A DNA stretch of 64,000 nucleotides from Pontibacter beigongshangensis. GTDB taxonomy: Bacteria > Bacteroidota > Bacteroidia > Cytophagales > Hymenobacteraceae. Positions within the stretch are counted from its first letter, which is position 1, and the number at the start of each line of letters is the position of its first letter. The translations under genes and the position numbers were made by a program. The notes under the pieces are model-generated. The model worked only from the letters and a program-made list of their open reading frames with translations, had not been told where the DNA came from and searched no databases. The DNA is taken from assembly GCF_014332515.1 (NCBI RefSeq), contig NZ_VFSD01000025.1, forward strand, positions 1 to 64,000, read 5' to 3'. Positions 1 through 7,068 of the stretch are shown in pieces.

Positions 1-53
1 TTACTACAGCCCATTTTTTTCGAAAAGGTTAATAGTTGATGCCTTTCCTCTTC

Positions 54-253
54 TTACCCGTTTTCGTTTAGCTCCGTCATGATTTCTGCAAAGAGTCTGG
101 TAGATTTTAAATGGTCATCCAGGTTGTACATGGTGGATACAGTGATCAAGTTATCCACACCTGCTACTTCCCGCAATTCCTGAATTTGTGTTTTTCCTGG
201 TTGCCTATTATCGACACAGTAATTACTTGGGCATTTGCTGTAAACTTGGATAA
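54..253 (-). pseudogene. C-terminal remnant of a luciferase-like (LLM class) flavin oxidoreductase, frameshifted
   Basis: The minus strand encodes a tail with the pattern ELREVAGVDNLITVSTMYN followed by RLFAEIM, which resembles the last 50 residues of LLM-class flavin-dependent oxidoreductases (VDE-L/I-hydrophobic strand, then a final helix). Upstream the matching sequence (TANAQVITVSIIGNQEK) sits in another frame. The switch falls in an A-run near 189-196, so a one-base slip broke the gene. A stop closes the upstream frame just beyond 253 and no start is visible. Family assignment is from pattern memory only; a conserved hypothetical is the alternative. Confidence 0.5.
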
Positions 254-359
254 TTATCTATTCATGTATTATCCAGAGTATTCCATCCAGTTCTTTTTCG
301 ATTCTGTTTTAACAGGTACAGCTATTTACTAACCAAGTAGTCGATTAATTACTGGACAG

Positions 360-449
360 GAGGCTCAAAAAGGGATCTTTGAGTATATCGAGCTGTATCA
401 CAACACCATAGGGTACCTGAGCCCGATGCACTTCGAAAAGCAATGTTAA
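360..449 (+). mobile_element. Remnant of an IS3-family transposase (OrfB C-terminus)
   Basis: Thirty codons read TGQEAQKGIFEYIELYHN then GYLSPMHFEK before a TAA stop. IS3-family OrfB proteins end with a closely similar block (IFEYIE-x-FYN-RKRxHSxLGYLSPxEFE). The RKRxHS segment is missing, so the fragment has an internal deletion as well as lacking the DDE core upstream. No terminal inverted repeat could be recognised. It sits beside the broken oxidoreductase end and marks a decayed insertion. Confidence 0.6.
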
Positions 450-793
450 CTTTATGAGCGCTAAGCACGTTTACTGCCCGTCATTTCCGACACACCTCAC
501 CTCTTGAGGAGATAAGGGACACCCGAAACTAGAGATACAAAGGCTGCAGCTAGCGGTTAGCTAATGCACCTTAGTGCTAAAGTTAAGCCGAGAAGAAAGC
601 TAAATTGCACCGATTCCTTTTATAGTAGCTATGATTCCATGAATTCAGCTATATCCCTGCTATACTACTTCAATACTTCTGTTTTTATCCATTATAACAA
701 AATGTTATACCACATAACTATTTGCTATTGGTATGTCTTTCGAGCCGGCCGTACCTTTAACCTAAATATATCTTCAACTAAAGAAAGAATGTT
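450..793. other. Intergenic stretch without a recognisable gene
   Basis: AT-rich DNA between the transposase remnant and the peroxiredoxin gene. An open frame at 564-797 overlaps the next start but has an implausible Tyr/Phe/Asn-rich composition, so it is not called. The promoter of the next operon is expected near the right end. Confidence 0.5.
728..759 (+). promoter_or_regulatory. Weak candidate promoter for prx-cysJ-cysI
   Basis: TTG at 728-730 and TACCTTTA at 752-759 are 21 nt apart. This is one base off the Bacteroidota -7 element TAnnTTTG and would start transcription about 30 nt before the peroxiredoxin ATG. Confidence 0.25.
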
Positions 794-1429
794 ATGAGTT
801 TAAGAATCGGAGATGATGCTCCTAATTTTACGGCACAGACGACAGAAGGCGAAATCAATTTTTACGAATGGCTCGGAGACAGCTGGGGAATTCTCTACTC
901 CCATCCGGCAGATTTTACTCCGGTTTGCACGACTGAGCTTGGCAGAACTGCACAACTAAAAGATGAATTTACCAAAAGAGCCACAAAAGTAATTGCCGTT
1001 AGTGTGGATGAGCTAAAGTCGCACCACGACTGGATCAAGGACATCAACGAAACACAAAACTGTGATGTTGATTTTCCTATCATTGCGGATGCTGATAGAA
1101 ATGTGGCTACCCTTTATGATATGATCCACCCGAATGCATCTACTAGTGTGACGGTAAGATCAGTGTATTTTATTGGGCCTGATAAGAAAATCAAAGCCAT
1201 TATTACGTACCCGGCTTCTACAGGAAGAAACTTCCAGGAAATACTAAGGGTGGTTGATTCACTTCAGCTGACAGCAAACTTTAGCGTGGCTACTCCAGTG
1301 GAGTGGCAGGAAGGACAGGATGTAATCATTTCACCGGCCGTGAAGCAGGAAGATGTGGAAGAGAAGTTTCCAAAAGGCCACAGGGTAATAAAACCATATC
1401 TGAGATATACGCCTCAACCAAATAAATAA
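794..1429 (+). CDS. Peroxiredoxin, 1-Cys Prx6 type
   Basis: A 211-residue cytosolic thiol peroxidase that reduces hydrogen peroxide and alkyl hydroperoxides. The catalytic motif PADFTPVCTTELG places the peroxidatic Cys at residue 45. The long C-terminal extension ending HRVIKPYLRYTPQP is typical of the Prx6 subfamily (usual length 210-225). The other two cysteines seen (one in the QNCDVDFPIIAD loop) are not in a resolving position known to me, so a 1-Cys mechanism with an external thiol is likely. The gene ends six bases before cysJ, so the two are probably cotranscribed. The link to sulfite reductase is unusual and suggests coupling of sulfur assimilation to oxidative defence. Confidence 0.93.
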   Translation: MSLRIGDDAPNFTAQTTEGEINFYEWLGDSWGILYSHPADFTPVCTTELGRTAQLKDEFTKRATKVIAVSVDELKSHHDWIKDINETQNCDVDFPIIADADRNVATLYDMIHPNASTSVTVRSVYFIGPDKKIKAIITYPASTGRNFQEILRVVDSLQLTANFSVATPVEWQEGQDVIISPAVKQEDVEEKFPKGHRVIKPYLRYTPQPNK

Positions 1430-1435
1430 GCTTTA

Positions 1436-3241
1436 ATGGATTTCAAAAAGGGACTGGAAAGGGGACCGTTTTCTGATAAGCAAGCGGCACAGCTACATGA
1501 AGCGCTGTCAGGATTAGATTCCGGGCAGCTTCAGTGGTTGTGCGGCTATATTACCGGTGCCACCTTAGCACCTACAGCTTCAGTTGTGAACACAGAGGCG
1601 ACCGGGATTTCTGTGGCAAAAGAAGCACCAAAACTAAACATACTGTACGGCAGCCACACCGGCAACAGCGAAGCCCTTGCCAATAACCTGGCGGCCCTGG
1701 CGAAGGCGCATGGTGTAGAGGTTGAGGTATCTGACATGACCTCCTTTAGAACCAGAGACCTGAAGAAGATCACCAACCTGGCGGTACTGGTGAGCACGCA
1801 CGGTATTGGTGAGCCTCCGGTACAGGCCGAGGAGTTTTACAATTTTCTTCACAGCAAGAAGGCCCCGGACCTTTCTCATGTCAAATTTTCGGTGCTGGCC
1901 CTCGGCGACAGCAGTTATGTAGACTTCTGCCAGACAGGAAAAGCATTTGATGCCGTGCTCGAAAAACTGGGTGCGCTACGCATCAGCCCACGGGTAGATT
2001 GTGATGTGGATTTTGAGGATTTGGCGGAATCATGGCAGCATTCTCTGCTCCAGCAAATCACTCAGAATTTAGATGCTGCAGCAGTGGTAGAAACGGAGTA
2101 TGTCAGCGCGGCTGAAGCTAGTAAGCCAAAGTACACCCGAAAGAACCCATTCGAGGCGACGATAATGGAGAAAATCAACCTGAACGGAAGAGGATCGTCA
2201 AAAGAAACGATTCACCTTGAGCTTAACCTGGAGGGATCAGGGTTGGTGTATGAGCCTGGTGATGCACTTGGCGTGTACGGCACCAATTCTCCTTCCCTGA
2301 TAGAAGGAGTGCTACATACTACGAATCTTTCTGGTGATGAAGTGGTGCAGGGCCATAACGGAGAAAAACCACTGGTTGAAGCCTTGGCCTACGACTACGA
2401 ACTGAGCCCGCTCTCCAGTGTCAGCCTAACCAAATATGCGGAGCTTACCGGGAGCACGAGACTAAAAGGAATACTCGCCGATAATGAAAAGATAGTAGAG
2501 TACCTGCACGGGCGCGATGTGCTGGACCTTCTGAAAGAAGTACCCTGTAAACTGAGTGCAGGCGACCTGCTGTCGGTGCTGCGAAAGAACATGCCACGGA
2601 TGTACTCTATTGCCTCTTCACAGGCTGCGGTGGAAGACGAAGTACACCTGCTCGTGTCGGTGGTGCGCTACCAGGCTTATGGCCGGCACAAGGAAGGACT
2701 TTGCTCCGCTACATTGGCTGATCGCTTTCAGGTAGATGATAAAGTGAAGGTTTTTGTAGATAAGAACACGCGCTTTAAGCTTCCTGCTAGCCCCGATGCC
2801 CCCGTTATTATGGTTGGCCCCGGCACCGGCATCGCCCCCTTCCGAGCTTTTATGCAGCACCGGGAGGTGGAAGAGCACAAAGGCAAGTCCTGGCTTTTCT
2901 TCGGCGACCGTAACTACACGACCGATTTTCTTTATCAGACGGAGTGGCAGCAGTACCTGAAAGAAGGCGTTCTGACAAAAGCAGACGTTGCTTTCTCGCG
3001 GGATCAGGTAGAGAAGCATTATGTGCAGCATCGCATGCTGGAGAACGGAAAAGAACTGTATTCCTGGCTGGAGAGCGGGGCCCACTTTTATGTATGCGGC
3101 GAGGCCAAGCGCATGGCCAAAGATGTACACAACGCTTTAAGGGAGATCATACAGCAGCACGGCGGGGTTACTCCTGCAAAAGCAGAAGAATATATTAAGC
3201 ATCTGCAAGTTGCAAACCGTTACCAAACAGATGTTTATTAA
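1436..3241 (+). CDS. cysJ: Sulfite reductase [NADPH] flavoprotein alpha subunit
   Basis: A 601-residue diflavin reductase that passes electrons from NADPH through FAD and FMN to the sirohaem subunit for sulfite-to-sulfide reduction. Order of domains: N-terminal helix region resembling CysJ, flavodoxin domain with FMN-binding GSHTGN at residues 72-77, FAD domain with RMYSIASS at 388-395 and GLCSATLADRF, and NADP domain with GPGTGIAPFRAF from 461. The C-terminus VANRYQTDVY carries the aromatic end that stacks on FAD in this family. Length is as expected (about 600). It follows the peroxiredoxin by six bases and precedes the hemoprotein gene by 74 bases, so the three genes form an operon. Confidence 0.95.
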   Translation: MDFKKGLERGPFSDKQAAQLHEALSGLDSGQLQWLCGYITGATLAPTASVVNTEATGISVAKEAPKLNILYGSHTGNSEALANNLAALAKAHGVEVEVSDMTSFRTRDLKKITNLAVLVSTHGIGEPPVQAEEFYNFLHSKKAPDLSHVKFSVLALGDSSYVDFCQTGKAFDAVLEKLGALRISPRVDCDVDFEDLAESWQHSLLQQITQNLDAAAVVETEYVSAAEASKPKYTRKNPFEATIMEKINLNGRGSSKETIHLELNLEGSGLVYEPGDALGVYGTNSPSLIEGVLHTTNLSGDEVVQGHNGEKPLVEALAYDYELSPLSSVSLTKYAELTGSTRLKGILADNEKIVEYLHGRDVLDLLKEVPCKLSAGDLLSVLRKNMPRMYSIASSQAAVEDEVHLLVSVVRYQAYGRHKEGLCSATLADRFQVDDKVKVFVDKNTRFKLPASPDAPVIMVGPGTGIAPFRAFMQHREVEEHKGKSWLFFGDRNYTTDFLYQTEWQQYLKEGVLTKADVAFSRDQVEKHYVQHRMLENGKELYSWLESGAHFYVCGEAKRMAKDVHNALREIIQQHGGVTPAKAEEYIKHLQVANRYQTDVY

Positions 3242-3315
3242 AGGAAATTGATGAGGTAAATCAAGTAGAGCACAGCATCAACAGGAGACGGTAGAAGAGG
3301 TGGGGCTTACTAAAA

Positions 3316-5046
3316 ATGAAAGCAATGGATGAGTTATTGGAAAAGCAGAAATTGTCTGCTGATGAATACATAAAAGAGAAAAGTAATTACCTGCGGGGAA
3401 CCATCAAGGAGAGCTTGAGCAACCCGCTGACGGGGGCGCTGCATCCGGACGATGTGAAGCTGATCAAGTACCACGGTTCCTACCAGCAGTATGACCGGGA
3501 CCTGGACAGTGAGCGGAAGAGGCAGAAATTGGAACCTCTATACCAGTTCATGGTAAGGGTGAGAGTACCGGGAGGAATCACCACGCCGGAGCAATGGCTT
3601 GCATTAGATAAGCTTTCCGATACGCATGGCAATGGAACAATGAAGTTGACTACAAGACAGTCCTTCCAGTTTCATGGCATACTAAAAAGAAGCCTGAAGC
3701 CAACTATCAAGGCCATCAACGAAACCTTGTTGAGCACCATTGCCACCTGTGGCGATGTCAACAGGAACGTGATGTGCAATCCCAATCCTTACCAGTCGCA
3801 GATACACGAAGAAGTATATGGTATTGCAGCCAAGCTAAGTGAATACTTTACGCCCAAAACAACAGCCTATCATGAAATATGGCTGGATCAGGAAAAGGTA
3901 GGCGGCACGCCGGACAGAGAGCCTTTATATACCGAAACATACCTGCCCCGTAAATTCAAAATTGCGTTAACCGTACCGCCTAGAAATGACATTGATGTTT
4001 TTGCCAATGATCTGGGCCTGATTGCTATCGAAGAGGGCAATGAGCTGGTTGGTTTTAATGTGTGTGTCGGCGGTGGACTGGGCAGCACTTTTGGCGATGA
4101 CACCACCTATGCGCGCTTGGCCGATGTGATTGGTTTTGTATCCAAAGAGAAGGTTATCGAAGTATCGGAAACTATTATTGCTATCCAGCGGGACTATGGC
4201 AACCGCGTCAACAGAAGGAATGCCAGGCTGAAGTATACCATTGATAAAGGAGGGCTGGAGTGGTTTGTGGACGAGTTGAATTCCCGCCTTGGCTGGGAGA
4301 TTGAAAGCCCGAGAAACTACCATTTCGATACTAACGGAGATGAGTATGGTTGGCTGAAGGGCACAAATGGAAAATGGTTCTATACCTTGTTTGTGGAAAA
4401 CGGGCGGGTGAAAGACGAAAAAGGATATAAGCTTAAAAAAGCGTTAAGAGAAGTAGCTCTTGTTCTGAATAAAGACGCCGACATGCGCCTGACCGGAAAC
4501 CAGAACCTGATTATCGGGAATATTGAAGAAAAGGACAAGGACGTGATTGAGGTGATTCTGGCACAACATGGTGTGCTGAATAATCCGAAATTAACAGGCC
4601 TCCGGCTCAATTCCATGGCCTGTGTAGCGTTGAACACGTGTAGTCTTGCGTTTGCAGAAGCAGAGCGTTACCTGCCTTCCCTAATCGATAAGTTAGATGT
4701 TTTGCTAACTAAAAATGGCCTGCAAACGGACGAAATCAACATCCGCATGACAGGCTGCCCGAACGGCTGTGGCCGATCGCCGCTGGGGGAAATCGGATTG
4801 GTAGGCCGTGCTGTTGGCAGATACAACTTATACTTGGGAGCCAGCCACAACGGCGACAGGTTAAATACTTTATATAAAGAAATGCTTTCTGAAGAGGGCA
4901 TACTGGAAACCCTCGACCCGATCTTTTCCGCGTATGCTCTGGAGAGGGGGGAAGGAGAACACTTTGGCGATTTTGTGGTAAGAAAAGGTATAGTGGAAGT
5001 GACCGACCGCCCTGTAAAAATTTTGTGTTTCAGCGAAAACGGGTAA
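3316..5046 (+). CDS. cysI: Sulfite reductase hemoprotein beta subunit
   Basis: A 576-residue sirohaem and 4Fe-4S enzyme that reduces sulfite to sulfide by six electrons in the cytosol. The cluster and sirohaem ligands are visible as ACVALNTC (Cys436 and Cys442) and TGCPNGCGRS (Cys481 and Cys485). The substrate-binding arginine region TRQSFQFHG near residue 120 is present. Length matches CysI (about 570). A second in-frame ATG lies three codons in (3325), so the exact start is uncertain. The gene is the last of prx-cysJ-cysI. A nitrite reductase of the same fold is the alternative, but the adjacent CysJ makes sulfite the likely substrate. Confidence 0.94.
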   Translation: MKAMDELLEKQKLSADEYIKEKSNYLRGTIKESLSNPLTGALHPDDVKLIKYHGSYQQYDRDLDSERKRQKLEPLYQFMVRVRVPGGITTPEQWLALDKLSDTHGNGTMKLTTRQSFQFHGILKRSLKPTIKAINETLLSTIATCGDVNRNVMCNPNPYQSQIHEEVYGIAAKLSEYFTPKTTAYHEIWLDQEKVGGTPDREPLYTETYLPRKFKIALTVPPRNDIDVFANDLGLIAIEEGNELVGFNVCVGGGLGSTFGDDTTYARLADVIGFVSKEKVIEVSETIIAIQRDYGNRVNRRNARLKYTIDKGGLEWFVDELNSRLGWEIESPRNYHFDTNGDEYGWLKGTNGKWFYTLFVENGRVKDEKGYKLKKALREVALVLNKDADMRLTGNQNLIIGNIEEKDKDVIEVILAQHGVLNNPKLTGLRLNSMACVALNTCSLAFAEAERYLPSLIDKLDVLLTKNGLQTDEINIRMTGCPNGCGRSPLGEIGLVGRAVGRYNLYLGASHNGDRLNTLYKEMLSEEGILETLDPIFSAYALERGEGEHFGDFVVRKGIVEVTDRPVKILCFSENG

Positions 5047-5165
5047 AAGTGGCACTTTTAGCAGGCAAGATACACGTATAACTAACTCTGGGTTTTTAAT
5101 CAACTAAGAGCCTTCAAGTGATTTTTGTCGAGTCAGTTTTAGAGCAGAAAGAAGTCTGGATGTAC

Positions 5166-5199
5166 GAATTATTCTAATCAAAACAGCCCTTCAGAGACC
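5166..5199 (-). repeat. ATNNAT/CCGG interspersed repeat, copy 1
   Basis: AT half GAATTATTCTAATCAAAA followed by a CCCTTCAGAG core, with a CTGCTC-rich flank to the right. Variable central dinucleotide AG when read on the minus strand. Confidence 0.7.
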
Positions 5200-5286
5200 T
5201 TTTCTGCTCCTGATGCCCCTGATCCGGCCCGCATACGACAGATTTTACTTGAATGTACTTAGTAGGCCCATCAACTTAACACTGCA

Positions 5287-6369
5287 ATGAACCGGCAAAA
5301 CGAGATTATCAGGTTATTAAACATAGCGTATCCTCTCATACAAGCTCCTATGTTAGGAGTGACGTCTTCTGAGATGGTTGCTGCTGTTTCTAATGGTGGT
5401 GGACTGGGTTCTCTGCCCTTAGGAGGTTTAAATCCGGATGCGTGTGCTACGCTTATAGCCAGGACCAAGAGCTTAACTACCCGAACATTTGCTGTTAATC
5501 TCTTTGCGCATGATGTTCCTGAAGAGGATCATACTGTTATAGAAGCAATGCAGGATTTTTTATACCGCATTTGCCAGGAAAACGGCTTCGAATATAAAAA
5601 GATCTCTGCCGGAGACATGAAGCTCTATACTTACGAAGAGCAGATAGAAGTTATCATCCGTGAGCAGGTGCCTGTCGTGAGTTTCACTTTTGGAGTTCTT
5701 AAAGATGATGTTATCCGAGAGCTTCAAAGCCGCAGGGTTGTGCTGATAGGTACCTGCACGAGTGTGAGGGAGGCCAGGCTATTGGAAGAAAAAGGAATTG
5801 ACATTGTTTGTGCCCAGGGGATAGAGGCAGGTGGACACAGGGCAAGCTTTCTATACAAAGATGAAATTCCCCAGATAGGTACTTTTTCGTTAGTGCCACA
5901 AGTATGTGACAGCCTGAAGAAACCTGTTATTGCAGCAGGAGGAATTTTTGACGGTAGAACTATTAATGCAGCCATTGCTTTAGGTGCTGCCGGTGTTCAG
6001 GTTGGAAGTGCTTTCATTAATTCTGTAGAGAGCCTGGCAGCTAAATCTCATAAAGACGCTACCCTACGCCGTTCTGATACAGGAACAGTTCTTACCAGAG
6101 CTTATTCAGGCAGATGGGCCAGGGGAATAAAAAATGCATTTATAGAGAATGTAGATAATTCAGGGTTGACCATACCAGCCTATCCCTATCAGAATGCCTT
6201 AACTGCAGAGCTCCGTAAGGCAGCTAAAGAAAAAGATGAGGAAAAATTTATTAGTTTATGGTGCGGTCAATCAGGTGCAAAAGGTCAGCATAGGGCATCT
6301 TCTGAAATTTTGGCGGAAATGATTGCCGACGCTGAAAAAGTTAAAAACCTGATATGCCACAAGCAGTGA
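5287..6369 (+). CDS. Nitronate monooxygenase / 2-nitropropane dioxygenase-type flavoprotein
   Basis: A 360-residue TIM-barrel FMN enzyme (COG2070 type) that oxidises nitronates such as propionate-3-nitronate. The family signatures are LIQAPMLGVTS near residue 17, GGGLGSLPLGG, the flavin and catalytic-His segment QGIEAGGHRAS, the phosphate-binding AAGGI-DGR strand and GAAGVQVGSAF. Length is normal for class I enzymes. It stands alone, 240 bases after cysI, with a dispersed repeat between. Related enzymes reduce enoyl-ACP (FabK-like), but the His in EAGGH and the overall layout fit nitronate monooxygenase better. The physiological substrate cannot be told from sequence. Confidence 0.87.
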   Translation: MNRQNEIIRLLNIAYPLIQAPMLGVTSSEMVAAVSNGGGLGSLPLGGLNPDACATLIARTKSLTTRTFAVNLFAHDVPEEDHTVIEAMQDFLYRICQENGFEYKKISAGDMKLYTYEEQIEVIIREQVPVVSFTFGVLKDDVIRELQSRRVVLIGTCTSVREARLLEEKGIDIVCAQGIEAGGHRASFLYKDEIPQIGTFSLVPQVCDSLKKPVIAAGGIFDGRTINAAIALGAAGVQVGSAFINSVESLAAKSHKDATLRRSDTGTVLTRAYSGRWARGIKNAFIENVDNSGLTIPAYPYQNALTAELRKAAKEKDEEKFISLWCGQSGAKGQHRASSEILAEMIADAEKVKNLICHKQ

Positions 6370-6810
6370 AAATTCAACAGAGCTGCTATCGCCATCTGTT
6401 AACAGCAAATGAGGCTGTAGTTTAAACAGCACCTTCACCCTCTTGTTGCTTTGAGGTTGCCTTACACTGTCACCTGTTACCTGTTGCATACAAGTTGCCA
6501 GTTGGCCACCAATATGAGTCTGTGGACCGTTTCAGAAAACGGCCGTTTTAGCAGTTCAGAAAAGTAACGAGGTAAAGTAGCCTTTTTCTTCTCCCTTTTA
6601 GGCGTCTCATAAGTCAAATCAGAAATATGTTTTATAAGATAAATAAGCGGGATAACCTTGGTATGATGTAGGTAATGGACAAAGATGTTTTTTGACACAG
6701 CCACCTTATCACCCATAAGAGGGGAGCAGCATAACCTTTTTCTCGTGCATTTGAGGCATTAAAAAAATAGTGATAAGTGAGAGGAAAGCGATCTTAGCAT
6801 CCGAACCACA
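6370..6810. other. Intergenic stretch without a recognisable gene
   Basis: A 79-codon minus-strand frame (6477-6716) is present. It shows no family I recognise and no convincing ribosome site, so it is left uncalled. No repeat of the dispersed families was seen. Confidence 0.4.
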
Positions 6811-6813
6811 AAA

Positions 6814-6844
6814 AAAGCCGCTTCAGTTTTAACTGAAGCGGCTT
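6814..6844 (-). terminator. Rho-independent terminator of tRNA-Glu
   Basis: A 15-bp perfect stem (AAAGCCGCTTCAGTT and its complement) with a tiny loop is followed on the minus strand by a run of seven T. It lies six bases past the tRNA 3' end. Confidence 0.85.
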
Positions 6845-6849
6845 TCGAG

Positions 6850-6921
6850 TAGTCCGTAGGGGAATCGAACCCCTGTTGCCAGAATGAAAATCTGAAGTCC
6901 TAACCCCTAGACGAACGGACC
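6850..6921 (-). tRNA. tRNA-Glu (anticodon TTC)
   Basis: The 72-nt minus-strand sequence folds as a full cloverleaf. The acceptor arm pairs GGTCCGT with ACGGACT (first pair G-U), the anticodon stem is TCAGA/TCTGG around the loop TTTTCAT (anticodon TTC), and the T arm is CAGGGGTTCGATTCCCCT. The discriminator base is A. CCA is not encoded. It reads glutamate codons and has its own promoter and terminator, so it is a single-gene unit. Confidence 0.95.
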
Positions 6922-6940
6922 ATTGTGTCGTATTGTGGTG

Positions 6941-6971
6941 CAAATATAGAGGGTCCATTTTAAATAGCAAA
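6941..6971 (-). promoter_or_regulatory. Consensus Bacteroidota promoter of tRNA-Glu
   Basis: On the minus strand TTTG (6968-6971) is followed after exactly 19 bases by TATATTTG (6941-6948). This matches the Bacteroidota -33/-7 consensus TTTG-N19-TAnnTTTG. Transcription would begin some 8-15 bases before the mature tRNA. Confidence 0.78.
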
Positions 6972-7068
6972 TAGCTGGCGCTAAAATTTCTCAGATAAAA
7001 GCAGGCTTCTGGCGTAAGTAGCTCATTTCTAAAAAGAAAAAATTTTCTGACTGCTTCAAAAATGGATG

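Noticed and set aside
111-332. A 73-codon plus-strand frame near the left edge
   Set aside because: It is antisense to the recognisable oxidoreductase remnant on the minus strand.
564-797. A 77-codon frame overlapping the peroxiredoxin start by ATGA
   Set aside because: Very high Tyr, Phe and Asn content, no family resemblance and no ribosome site; the overlap is likely chance.
6477-6716. A 79-codon minus-strand frame before tRNA-Glu
   Set aside because: No recognised family and no start signal; may be a decayed gene but cannot be supported.
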